Source of the DNA: Burkholderia sp. Nafp2/4-1b
GTDB taxonomy: Bacteria; Pseudomonadota; Gammaproteobacteria; Burkholderiales; Burkholderiaceae
Direction: 5' to 3'
DNA length: 64,000 bases
Assembly: GCF_003635165.1 (NCBI RefSeq)
Contig: NZ_ML058597.1
Coordinates: forward strand, 496,001-560,000
Shown here: one piece after another, positions 9,430 through 17,339 of the stretch
How the letters are laid out: each line of letters starts with the position of its first letter
How positions within the stretch are numbered: position 1 is the first letter of the stretch
Notes under the pieces: model-generated
The model's database searches: none
The model's input: the letters and a program-made list of their open reading frames with translations, nothing else
What the model was told of the DNA's origin: nothing
Position numbers and translations under genes: made by a program

Positions 9430-10446
9430 ATGTACAAGCGCCAACTGGGCCGCACGGGCCCGCAGGTATCGGCGATCGCACTCGGCTGCATGGGGATGTC
9501 GGATTTCTACGGGCCGGCCGATCGCGACGAAAGCATCGCGACGCTGCACGCGGCGCTCGACAACGGGATCACGCTGCTCGACACGGGCGACTTCTACGGG
9601 ATGGGCGACAACGAGATGCTGATCCGCGACGCGCTGCGCAGCCGGTCGCGCGACGACGTGCTGATCAGCGTGAAGTTCGGTGCGCTGCGCGATCCGGCCG
9701 GCGCGTTCGCCGGCTACGATGCGCGGCCCGAGGCGATCCGCAACTTCGTCGCGTATTCGCTGAAGCGGCTCGGCACCGACCATATCGACATCTACCGGCC
9801 CGCGCGCGTCGATCCGGCGGTGCCGATCGAGGAGACGGTCGGCGCGATCGCCGATCTCGTGAAGGCCGGCTACGTGCGCCATATCGGCCTGTCGGAGCTC
9901 GGCGCCGACACGATCCGCCGCGCGGCGGCCGTCGCGCCGATCGCCGACCTGCAGATCGAATACTCGCTGCTGTCGCGCGGGATCGAGGCGGACATCCTGC
10001 CGGCGTGCCGCGAACTGGGGATCGGCGTGACGGCGTACGGCGTGTTGTCGCGCGGGTTGCTCGGCGGCGGCTGGAGCGCGGCGCGGCAGGGCGAGCGCGA
10101 TTTCCGTGCGGCGAGCCCGCGCTTCCAGGGCGAAAACCTCGCGCACAACCTTGCGCTGGTCGACGCGCTGCGGGCGATCGCGGACGAGAAGGGCGGCAAT
10201 CCGGCGCAGGTCGCGATCGCGTGGGCGCTGTCGCGCGGCGACGACATCGTGCCGCTGATCGGCGCGCGCAAGCGCACCCAGCTTCAGGACGCGCTGCTTG
10301 CGCCTAAATTGCAACTAACGGTCAATGATCTCACTCGCATCGAAGCGGCGGTTCCCGCCGGGGCGGCTGCCGGCGAGCGTTATCCGGCTGCGCAGATGGC
10401 ACACCTCGACAGCGAGCAGGGACGGGGGGCGGCGCACGGCGAATGA
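9430..10446 (+). CDS. Aldo/keto reductase with an altered catalytic His position
   Basis: A 338-residue NADPH-dependent aldo/keto reductase with a TIM-barrel fold. It begins [20 protein letters not shown] and has the Asp and Tyr of the tetrad in [14 protein letters not shown] and the Lys in LISVKFG. The strand that normally reads YxxHRVDP reads YRPARVDP here, so the tetrad His is Ala (codon 9802-9804). The C-terminal NADPH site ([11 protein letters not shown]) is intact. A related subfamily with RPARLDP exists to my recollection, so the change may define a subgroup. The start is supported by AAGGA just upstream. Probably controlled by the divergent LysR. Confidence 0.85.
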   Translation: MYKRQLGRTGPQVSAIALGCMGMSDFYGPADRDESIATLHAALDNGITLLDTGDFYGMGDNEMLIRDALRSRSRDDVLISVKFGALRDPAGAFAGYDARPEAIRNFVAYSLKRLGTDHIDIYRPARVDPAVPIEETVGAIADLVKAGYVRHIGLSELGADTIRRAAAVAPIADLQIEYSLLSRGIEADILPACRELGIGVTAYGVLSRGLLGGGWSAARQGERDFRAASPRFQGENLAHNLALVDALRAIADEKGGNPAQVAIAWALSRGDDIVPLIGARKRTQLQDALLAPKLQLTVNDLTRIEAAVPAGAAAGERYPAAQMAHLDSEQGRGAAHGE

Positions 10447-10604
10447 GTGGGGGTGAGCATGGAGGGCGCGCGGGTTTGTCGATCCGTGCGCTTGGTGGGT
10501 TGGCGGCCACACGAGCCCGAGCCAGCCTCAGGCAAAACCAGATGGCGGGCGGCGCGACGGTGGTTCACCATCGGCGCCGTCTTCAACCGGACGGAACGCC
10601 TTCC

Positions 10605-11345
10605 ATGCACGTTCATACGCTGACGATCATCGTGTTCGTCTTTCTGCTGGCCGGCGCGGTCAAGGGCATGATCGGCCTCGGGCTGCCGACGATCGCGATG
10701 GGGCTGCTGACCCTCGCGATGCCGCCGTCGGCCGCCGCGAGCCTGCTGCTCGTGCCGTCGTTCGCCACCAACGTGTGGCAGTTGTGGCTCGGCCCGTCGT
10801 TCGGGTCGCTGCTGCGACGTCTGTGGCCGCTGCTCGTCGGGCTGACGATCGGCACGCTGACGGGCGGGCTGCCCGCGCTCGCGGCCGGCAGCGCGTGGAC
10901 CCACGCGGCGCTCGGCATCGTGCTGGTCGCCTACGGCTGCTGGGGGCTGGCCGCCGCGCGGCTGCCCGCGCCGGGACGCCATGAAAAATGGCTGTCGGCG
11001 GTGGTCGGCTACCTGACGGGCGTCGTGACGGCCGCGACCGGCGTGTTCGTCGTACCGGCCGTGCCGTACCTGCAGGCGCTGCGCCTGTCGAAGGACGACC
11101 TGATCCAGGCGCTCGGGCTGTCGTTTACCGCATCGACGATCGCGCTCGGCCTGCAGTTGCGGATGACCGGTGCGCTGCAGACGGTCGATCTCGGCGTCTC
11201 GGCGCTGGCGCTCGTGCCGGCACTCGCCGGGATGATCGGCGGCCAATACGCGCGGCGCGTGATGAGCGAGAAGGCGTTCAAGCGCTGCTTCTTCGTCGGG
11301 ATGATCGCGCTTGGCGCCTACATGGCCGTGACGCGGTTGCGGTAA
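10605..11345 (+). CDS. Sulfite exporter TauE/SafE-family permease
   Basis: A 246-residue integral membrane protein of the TauE/SafE (DUF81) family, which exports organosulfur anions or other small organic anions. It has about eight hydrophobic segments and the internal pseudo-repeat typical of the family; the marks AGAVKGMIGLGLPTIAMGLL (first repeat) and LTGVVTAATGVFVVPAVPYL (second repeat) are clear. It lies 158 bases downstream of the aldo/keto reductase on the same strand. The substrate is not assignable. Confidence 0.85.
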   Translation: MHVHTLTIIVFVFLLAGAVKGMIGLGLPTIAMGLLTLAMPPSAAASLLLVPSFATNVWQLWLGPSFGSLLRRLWPLLVGLTIGTLTGGLPALAAGSAWTHAALGIVLVAYGCWGLAAARLPAPGRHEKWLSAVVGYLTGVVTAATGVFVVPAVPYLQALRLSKDDLIQALGLSFTASTIALGLQLRMTGALQTVDLGVSALALVPALAGMIGGQYARRVMSEKAFKRCFFVGMIALGAYMAVTRLR

Positions 11346-11366
11346 CCGCCGCGGCGGCCAGGATCG

Positions 11367-11753
11367 TCACAGCTGCGCTTCGATCGCGGCCTTGTCGATC
11401 ACGGACCAGACCTGCCGGATCCTGCCGTCGTGAAATTCGTAGAACACGTTCTCCGCGAACGTGACGCGCGTGCCGTCGACGGCGAGCCCCATGAAGGTCC
11501 CTTTCGGCGCACAGGCGAAGCGCAACCGGCACGCGATGCGCGGCGGCTCGCACACGAGCAGCCGGATCTCGAAATGGAGATCGGGAATGTCGCGGAAATC
11601 CTGCTCCAGCATCGCGCGGTAGCCGGCCAGGCCGAGCGGCCGGTCGTTGTGGATCACGTTGTCCGCGACGTACTGGCCGAGCGCCGGCCAGTCCTGCCGG
11701 TTCAGGCAGTCGATGTAGGCGCGGTAGCGCGCGGCGAGATCGGCTTCGGTCAT
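11367..11753 (-). CDS. SnoaL-like/ketosteroid-isomerase-fold protein
   Basis: A 128-residue protein of the NTF2-like superfamily in the SnoaL/ester-cyclase style. Visible marks are YIDCLNRQDWPALGQYVADN, VIHNDRPLGLAGYRAML, FRDIPDLHFEIRLLV and the last strands VFYEFHDGRIRQVWSVID. The fold forms a conical pocket used for isomerases, cyclases or binding; no specific reaction is evident. It follows the LysR gene at 11805-12701 on the same strand with a 51-base gap and is probably co-transcribed with it. Confidence 0.8.
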   Translation of the reverse strand: MTEADLAARYRAYIDCLNRQDWPALGQYVADNVIHNDRPLGLAGYRAMLEQDFRDIPDLHFEIRLLVCEPPRIACRLRFACAPKGTFMGLAVDGTRVTFAENVFYEFHDGRIRQVWSVIDKAAIEAQL

Positions 11754-11804
11754 GGCTGCGTTGCCTCCTCGGGTATCGCCGGGTGGGGCCGGATGGCGCG
11801 TCGT

Positions 11805-12701
11805 TCAGCGTGGCGGCGTTTCGCCCGACAGGTACGACACGAACGCCTGCGTGTATTTGGGCAGCGCGTCGAACGAGCGCGCGCAGAGCGTCAGCTTGCG
11901 GTGGCTCCACGCGTCGGACAGCTCGACGAGCCGCACGTCCATCGTCTGCATCGCGCGCTCGGCGGCATGGCGCGACACGATGCCGATCCCCACGCCGCTT
12001 TCGATCACGCGGCAGATCGCATCGAAACTCTTCAACTGCACACGGTAGCGGATCCGCTTGCCGAGCGCACGCGCCTGATCGGCGAGATGGACCTGCAGCG
12101 CGCTGCCGTCGGTCAGGCCGATGAAGTCCGCGTCGGCGATCTCGTCGAATGCGACCTTCTCGTGCGCGGCGAGCGGATGCCCGGCCGGCACGACCGCGAT
12201 CAGCCAGTCCTCGCGGAACGGCTTCTGTTCGAGCCCGCCGAGCCCGACCGAATCGGCGACGATGCCGACCTCGGCCGTCTTGCTGCGGATCGCATGCACG
12301 ATTTCCTGGCTCGAGCGTTCCTCGACGCTGATCGACAGCTTCGGATGATGCGGCAGATACGCGGCGAGCGCGTCGGGCAGGTATTCGCTCAGCGACGCCG
12401 TGTTGCACAGCAGCCGGATATGCCCGCGCAGCCCCTGGCCGTATTGCTGCAGTTCGCCGCGCATGTGGTCGATCTGCTGCAGCACCGTGCGCGCATGGTG
12501 CTCGAGCGCGCGGCCGGCGTCGGTCACCTGCGCGCCCGACTTGGTCCGGTGCAGCAGCGGCACGCCGAGTTCGTCTTCCATGCCGCGGATGCGCTCGCTC
12601 GCGGCCTGCAGCGTGATGTGCGTGCGCTCGGCGCCGCCGGTGATCGTGCCGGCCTCGCAGATGTTCAGGAAGAGCCGCAGGTCGGTCAGGTCGAAGCGCA
12701 T
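11805..12701 (-). CDS. LysR-family transcriptional regulator
   Basis: A 298-residue LysR regulator. The HTH domain begins MRFDLTDLRLFLNICEAGTI and continues THITLQAASERIRGMEDELG and PLLHRTKSGAQVTDAGRALE. The effector domain includes RGHIRLLCNTASLSEYLPDA and a late VGIGIVSRHAAERA. This resembles the CysL/YbdO branch. It probably regulates itself and the SnoaL-like gene that follows. Confidence 0.9.
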   Translation of the reverse strand: MRFDLTDLRLFLNICEAGTITGGAERTHITLQAASERIRGMEDELGVPLLHRTKSGAQVTDAGRALEHHARTVLQQIDHMRGELQQYGQGLRGHIRLLCNTASLSEYLPDALAAYLPHHPKLSISVEERSSQEIVHAIRSKTAEVGIVADSVGLGGLEQKPFREDWLIAVVPAGHPLAAHEKVAFDEIADADFIGLTDGSALQVHLADQARALGKRIRYRVQLKSFDAICRVIESGVGIGIVSRHAAERAMQTMDVRLVELSDAWSHRKLTLCARSFDALPKYTQAFVSYLSGETPPR

Positions 12702-12861
12702 GGTGGGGGCGCGTAGCGATTGAAGATTGGAATGGCCGATAAGTTAGCAGGAACCGCCGCGCCGGTCTCAGGCTGGCGTTGAGGCCCCGTTCGCCGGTTC
12801 CGCATTTTCGGGGCACGATCGATGCCGGATCATGGCCGCATATCAACGGGCGGAGACTGTC

Positions 12862-12972
12862 ATGCGGATCGATTCGTCGTGGGGCGTGGCGTTCAAGATC
12901 GCGTTGCACCTGCTGTTCCTGTGCATCGGAATCGCGTGGGCCTGCGCGGAACTGGCCGACTGGCTGCGTTGA
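12862..12972 (+). CDS. Putative 36-residue single-span membrane protein
   Basis: A short frame starting ATG 12862 and stopping TGA 12970-12972. It is preceded by GGAG at 12852-12855 with good spacing. The product begins MRIDSSWGVAFKIALHLLFL and continues into one hydrophobic helix ending at ELADWLR. A well-placed ribosome site plus a clean transmembrane profile make translation plausible. No function can be given. It stands alone between the LysR and LytM genes. Confidence 0.45.
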   Translation: MRIDSSWGVAFKIALHLLFLCIGIAWACAELADWLR

Positions 12973-13239
12973 GCGGGCGGCCGGTGCCCGCTGCGTCAGC
13001 CCTTCCATGCGGCCATGCGCGCATTGAAAGCTTTTCGAAATATCTGCCAGCAGCGAAATTTCTTGCGCATCCAGCGCCCGAAACCGTCAAGTTTTTCCAA
13101 ATTCGACCGTATTACCGGTAGCTAGCGTCTACCGGCGCGCGGTTCGTGATCGTTTGTCATCATTGTTTGCATCCGGTTACACGTCGACTGTTCCATTTTT
13201 GAGATGCTTGAAAGATTGTCAAACCGGAGTCGATCGTCC
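12973..13239. other. Intergenic region with a short hairpin
   Basis: This AT-richer gap precedes the LytM lipoprotein gene and should contain its promoter. An inverted repeat CCGGTAG (13115-13121) / CTACCGG (13129-13135) with a 7-base loop is the only structure I see. It could be an operator or a weak terminator. Confidence 0.3.
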
Positions 13240-14076
13240 ATGAAACAGCACGAGATTTGCCGCAAGTCGGCCTGGCTGTCGGGGCTGGCCGCCGTGCTCG
13301 TCATGGCCGGTTGTGCCAGCACGCCGTCCGTGCCGCCGAGCGACACGCTGGCGGCGGCGCCGTCGGGCCAGCCGGGTGCCGCGTCGGCGGGCACGGTCGC
13401 GACGCCGCCGTCAGCGCCCATTCTCGTCGCACAAAAGTACGTGGTGAAACGCGGCGACACGCTGTCGGGCATCGCGTCCGCGAACGACTGCAGCGTCGCC
13501 GACCTGCGCACCTGGAACAAGCTCGGCGCGCGCGGCAAGCTGCGTAGGGGCCAGGTGCTGCGCATCGTCCGGCAGCAGCCGCTGCCGGCGTCGGGGGCGA
13601 GCGGCAGCGCACCGGCTGCCGCGAACACTCCGGCCTCCGCGGCGGCGAGCGCGTCGACGGCGAGCGACCGGCAGGTCGTGAAGGAAACCCGACGGCATGC
13701 GGGTGCGGTCACGCTCAGATGGCCGGCGCAGGGCAAGATCGTCGATGCGTTCCGGCCGGGGCAGAACCGCGGCATCCAGATCGCCGGGAGGCCGGGCGAC
13801 CCGGTGCGCGCGGCGGCCGACGGTCGCGTGATGTATGCGGGTACCGGCCTGAATGCTTACGGCAGCCTGATCATCGTCCAGCACAACGCGGATTTCCTGA
13901 CCGCGTATGCGCACAACCGCAAGGTGCTGGTGAAGACCGGCGACATCGTGCGCCAGGGCGACGAGATCGCCGAGATGGGCGATCTCGACAACTCGCGTGT
14001 CGCGCTGCTGTTCGAAGTGCGGCGCGACGGCAAGCCCGTCAATCCGATGCCGTACCTGCCTTCGTCGCAAGGCTGA
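13240..14076 (+). CDS. LysM and degenerate LytM (M23) domain lipoprotein, NlpD/YgeR-like
   Basis: A 278-residue envelope lipoprotein. The signal peptide ends in the lipobox of VLVMAGCASTPSV. A LysM domain (YVVKRGDTLSGIASANDCSV) at about residues 65-110 binds peptidoglycan; an Ala/Ser-rich linker follows, then a C-terminal LytM domain. The metalloprotease residues are missing: the usual HxGxD position reads NRGIQIAG and the HxH position reads RVALLFEVR, while AYAHN keeps one His. Degenerate LytM proteins (NlpD, EnvC, YgeR/ActS) activate amidases rather than cut peptidoglycan, so an amidase-activator role is inferred. Start chosen for its GGAG and the lipoprotein signal. Confidence 0.85.
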   Translation: MKQHEICRKSAWLSGLAAVLVMAGCASTPSVPPSDTLAAAPSGQPGAASAGTVATPPSAPILVAQKYVVKRGDTLSGIASANDCSVADLRTWNKLGARGKLRRGQVLRIVRQQPLPASGASGSAPAAANTPASAAASASTASDRQVVKETRRHAGAVTLRWPAQGKIVDAFRPGQNRGIQIAGRPGDPVRAAADGRVMYAGTGLNAYGSLIIVQHNADFLTAYAHNRKVLVKTGDIVRQGDEIAEMGDLDNSRVALLFEVRRDGKPVNPMPYLPSSQG

Positions 14077-14283
14077 CGCCGGCCGCGTTGCTGGAATGCG
14101 GCCGTGGTCGCTGCTACGCTACGGTCTGTTCATGCGAGCCCCGCCGCGTGCGGGCCGACGGTCGTTTGCGGGGATGTGCGGCGCAGGTCGTCGTGAGCCG
14201 GTCGTCGGCGTGAACGCGTGCGCATCGCCGATGCGCACGTGCATTGCTCCATGCCATCGTTTCCGACAGACCACCATTCATCC

Positions 14284-15183
14284 ATGGAACACTCTCCGAC
14301 ACGCCGCTCGCTGTTGCTCGCCGCCGTCGCCGCGCCGTTCGTCGCCGCGTGCTCGTCGGCGCCCGTCGCCGAGCAGGGGCACGCACATGCCGCGCAAGCC
14401 GAACTCGCCGCGCTCGAAAAAGCGTCGAACGGCCGGCTCGGCGTCGCCGCACTCGATACGTCGAACGGCACGCGCATCGCGCATCACGCGCGCGAGCGCT
14501 TCCCGCTGTGCGGTACCTATGCGGTGGTGACCGCCGCTGCGATCCTCGCGCGCGGTTCGCTCGACGCGTCGCTGCTACCGCGCCGCATACTGTATCGCCG
14601 CTACGACGTCGTGGCCGGCTCGCCGGTGACGGAAAACCACGTCGACACGGGGATGACGATCGCGCAGCTGTGCGCCGCGATGCTGCAGTCGGGCGACAAG
14701 GGCGCCGGGAACCTGCTGATGGGCGTGCTCGGCGGCCCGCAGGCCGTCACCTCGTTCGCGCACGAAAGCGGCGACACCGTGTTCCGGCTCGACCACTGGG
14801 AACCCGAACTGAACCGGGTCGCGCCCGGCGATGAGCGCGATACGTCGACGCCGGTCGCGATGGTCGACCAGCTGCAGCGGCTGCTGCTCGGCGACACGCT
14901 GCGCGAGCCGCAGCGTGCGCAGCTCACCGAATGGATGACCGGCGGCGCGCGCGGCGCGACCGGGATCGCCGCCGGCGTGCCGCCCGGCTGGCGCATCGCC
15001 GACAAGGCCGGCAGCGGCGGTTACGGCACGACGACCGACGTCGCGGTGCTGTGGCCGCCATCGCGCGCGCCGATCGTGCTGGCCGTGTCGTTCACGCAGC
15101 CCAGTGCGGACGCGGCCGCGCGCGCGGACGTCGTCGCGTCGGCGGCGCGCATCGCGACGGGCGCGTTCACCGCCACGGCCTGA
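14284..15183 (+). CDS. Class A beta-lactamase homologue lacking catalytic residues (pseudoenzyme)
   Basis: A 299-residue, full-length homologue of Burkholderia PenA-type class A beta-lactamases. The N-terminus (MEHSPTRRSLLLAAVAAPF, then a Cys after VAA) has twin arginines and a lipobox, as in the Tat-exported lipoprotein PenA. The scaffold is well kept: GRLGVAALDT, ERFPLC, SPVTENHVDTGMT, WEPELN with the omega-loop Glu166 and Asn170, PGDERDTSTP, YGTTTDVAVLWPP. The working residues are changed. The Ser70-x-x-Lys73 motif reads GTYA, Ser130-Asp-Asn132 reads GDK, Lys234-Thr-Gly reads KAG, and the Arg220 position appears to be Ala. Hydrolysis is therefore not expected. It may bind peptidoglycan fragments or beta-lactams as a sensor or decoy. 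A GcvA/AmpR-type LysR gene follows 124 bases downstream. Confidence 0.88.
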   Translation: MEHSPTRRSLLLAAVAAPFVAACSSAPVAEQGHAHAAQAELAALEKASNGRLGVAALDTSNGTRIAHHARERFPLCGTYAVVTAAAILARGSLDASLLPRRILYRRYDVVAGSPVTENHVDTGMTIAQLCAAMLQSGDKGAGNLLMGVLGGPQAVTSFAHESGDTVFRLDHWEPELNRVAPGDERDTSTPVAMVDQLQRLLLGDTLREPQRAQLTEWMTGGARGATGIAAGVPPGWRIADKAGSGGYGTTTDVAVLWPPSRAPIVLAVSFTQPSADAAARADVVASAARIATGAFTATA

Positions 15184-15307
15184 GGGTCCGGCGCATCTCG
15201 CGCAAAGCCGGCGTTTGGCTTATCGTGTCGGTCAGCGCGCGCCGGTGACGGCGCGCGGTCCTGCCGCGCCCGGCTTTGGCGCGGTCGATTCGTCTACCCG
15301 CTTCGTC

Positions 15308-16180
15308 ATGCGCCGACTTCCCCCTCTGCACGCGCTGCAGATCTTCTCGACGGTGGCTCGCCACCGCAGCTTCACGCGCGCGGCCGAGCAGCTGTGCCTC
15401 ACGCAGGGTGCGGTGAGCCGGCAGATCCAGACGCTCGAAGCGCATTACGGTTTCCCGCTGTTCAAGCGGCACGCGAAGGGCCTCACGCTGACGGCAGAGG
15501 GCGAGCAGCTGCTGCCGGTCATCAACGAGAGCTTCGCGCGGATCGAGGACATCTCGATGAAGCTGACGCGGCAGCGCACCGATCTCGCGCTGAAGGTGCC
15601 GACGTGCGTGATGCGCTGGATGCTGCCGCGCATCATGCGCTTCCAGGGCGAGCATCCTGATCTCCATGTGCAGATCACGACCGCGTGGCAGCACGTGGTG
15701 GACTTCTCGACCGAGCCGTTCGACGCGGCGGTCGTCTACGGCACATCGCCGGGCCCGGGCGTGTTCGCGCTGCCGCTGTTCGACGAGCGGCTGACGCCCG
15801 TGTGCGCGCCCGAACTACGGCACGCCGCGCCGCTCGATGCGGTCGGCGATCTCGCGCGCCATACGCTGCTGCACCCGACCCGCGACCATCGCGACTGGCG
15901 TGCATGGCTCGACCACGCGGGCGAGCGTGCGGTCGATGCGGAGCGCGGGCCGACCTTCGACACGCTCGATCTCGCGACGAACGCGGCCATGCAGGGCTTC
16001 GGCGTCGCGATCGGCGATGTGACGCTCGTCGACGACGACGTCGCCGCGCGCCGGCTCGAACGGCCGTTCGACATCGTGCTCGAGACCGGCGCCCGCTATT
16101 TCTTCGTCTATCCCGAGAACATCGGCAGCCAGCAGAAGATCCGCGCGTTCAGCGACTGGATCGCCTGCCATCGCGACTGA
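15308..16180 (+). CDS. LysR-family regulator of the GcvA/AmpR type
   Basis: A 290-residue LysR regulator. The N-terminus MRRLPPLHALQIFSTVARHR and LTQGAVSRQIQTLEAHYGFP followed by KRHAKGLTLTAEGEQLLPVI match the GcvA/AmpR subfamily. The effector domain contains FDAAVVYGTSPGPG and a late MQGFGVAIGDV typical of that group. It is transcribed in the same direction as the beta-lactamase homologue, unlike the usual divergent penA-penR pair. Whether it controls that gene is unproven. It converges with the pilin-like gene at 16206. Confidence 0.88.
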   Translation: MRRLPPLHALQIFSTVARHRSFTRAAEQLCLTQGAVSRQIQTLEAHYGFPLFKRHAKGLTLTAEGEQLLPVINESFARIEDISMKLTRQRTDLALKVPTCVMRWMLPRIMRFQGEHPDLHVQITTAWQHVVDFSTEPFDAAVVYGTSPGPGVFALPLFDERLTPVCAPELRHAAPLDAVGDLARHTLLHPTRDHRDWRAWLDHAGERAVDAERGPTFDTLDLATNAAMQGFGVAIGDVTLVDDDVAARRLERPFDIVLETGARYFFVYPENIGSQQKIRAFSDWIACHRD

Positions 16181-16205
16181 CGCGCGACGTCTCCGGCAGC
16201 GCGCT

Positions 16206-16541
16206 TTACTGGTAAGTCACGACCGCGATCAGCGGCGCCTGCGCGCTGCCCGGACGGTTCGGTAAAACGATTGCGGGCGAAGCTTGCGTAAAGGCCGTGG
16301 TCTTGATCGTGCGCAGGCTCGCCGCGTCGACGAACGCGACTTGGCCGCTCGCCGGGCGCGGGCAATTGGGCCGTACGCGTGCATGCGCGGCGTCGGCCGT
16401 GTCGAGCGCGAACGCGCATGGCGGCTCGACGATCGAGCCGGTGAAGTGAATGACGCCGGACACGCCGGCTGCAAATGAAGAGGACGAGGCCAGAAGCGAG
16501 GCAGCCAGGGCAAACGAGGCAGCAAACAGGCGATGCTTCAT
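16206..16541 (-). CDS. Short fimbrial-subunit-like secreted protein
   Basis: A 111-residue protein with a signal peptide (MKHRLFAASFALAASLLASS) and a mature start GVSGVIHFTGSIVEPPCAFA. This looks like the first strands and first Cys of a type 1 pilin, ending LIAVVTYQ like a pilin terminal strand. It has two Cys in the mature part but is far shorter than a normal pilin (about 160-190 residues). It may be a minor subunit, a shortened pilin, or a separate secreted family. The main fimbrial cluster begins about 800 bases away on the same strand. Confidence 0.6.
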   Translation of the reverse strand: MKHRLFAASFALAASLLASSSSFAAGVSGVIHFTGSIVEPPCAFALDTADAAHARVRPNCPRPASGQVAFVDAASLRTIKTTAFTQASPAIVLPNRPGSAQAPLIAVVTYQ

Positions 16542-16929
16542 GACAGGCTCCAGAGAGGAAGCGCGTCGCAGCTGGGCCGCTCGAGTGGCAGTCCGTCAAC
16601 GCTGCGATGCTGTATGCGTAAACGGCAAATCCATCGGACCTCTTGAATGAAAAATCGGAAATAACGGCAATAAGCAAATGACGCCGTATTCCTTCAATCA
16701 ATTTATCTCAAATTTGTGCGGCCGCAAGTCAGGGTATTGCCGGTGGCGTACGCTAGCGGAACGGGCGTCAATGGATGCGCGATTCGCCGGTAAATCGTTG
16801 AGGACTCAACGAATCGATAAATCGGCTAGTGCGGCCAATTCGGTAAATCGCGAATTCGCGATGACGCAAAAGAAAACGGCCGCTCGATGAAGAGCGGCCG
16901 TCCTGCGTTGAAGCGGGTGCTTGCGGCGA
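16542..16929. other. AT-rich intergenic region
   Basis: This 388-base gap is markedly AT-richer than its surroundings between about 16640 and 16870. It holds the promoter of the short pilin-like gene and the terminator of the glsB-like gene (16866-16901). No other coding or repeated structure is seen. Confidence 0.4.
16866..16901 (-). terminator. Rho-independent terminator after the glsB-like gene
   Basis: A perfect 10-base stem ACGGCCGCTC (16876-16885) / GAGCGGCCGT (16892-16901) is followed on the minus strand by TTTTCTTTTG. It sits 29 bases past the stop of the glsB-like gene. Confidence 0.8.
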
Positions 16930-17184
16930 TCAGCTCGCGCGCTTGCGCACCGCACCGACGATCACGAGCAGCACGATCGCGCCGATGATCGATGCGATCC
17001 AGCCGGCGCCCTGACCCGGCGCATACCAGCCGGCGGCGCGGCCGACGTAGCCCGCGATCAGCGAGCCGACGACGCCGAGCACGACGGTCATCACGATGCC
17101 CATCTTGTCGTCGCCGGGCTTGAGCGCACGGGCGAGGAGGCCGACGATGAGCCCGACCACCAGGGTTTCGATGAATTGCAGCAT
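16930..17184 (-). CDS. GlsB/YeaQ/YmgE-family small stress membrane protein
   Basis: An 84-residue inner-membrane protein of the transglycosylase-associated (YeaQ/YmgE) family, often induced in stationary phase or stress. It has three hydrophobic helices: FIETLVVGLIVGLLARAL, the glycine-rich MGIVMTVVLGVVGSLIAGYV, and IASIIGAIVLLVIVGAVRKR. Length is typical. It lies 155 bases downstream of the first adhesin gene on the same strand but ends with its own terminator, so it may be an independent unit. Confidence 0.85.
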   Translation of the reverse strand: MLQFIETLVVGLIVGLLARALKPGDDKMGIVMTVVLGVVGSLIAGYVGRAAGWYAPGQGAGWIASIIGAIVLLVIVGAVRKRAS

Positions 17185-17339
17185 GAATGCCTCCCTGTTG
17201 CTGTTGAGTTGTTGACGAAAGGACATGGACCCGCGCGGCGCGCCAGGGTTCCCGGTGGCGGCGAACCCGCGCGCGGCGTGCCGAGTATGGCACGCTGCCG
17301 TGTCGCACGGATGTCGGCGCTGCCGGGCCCGCGTATCGT

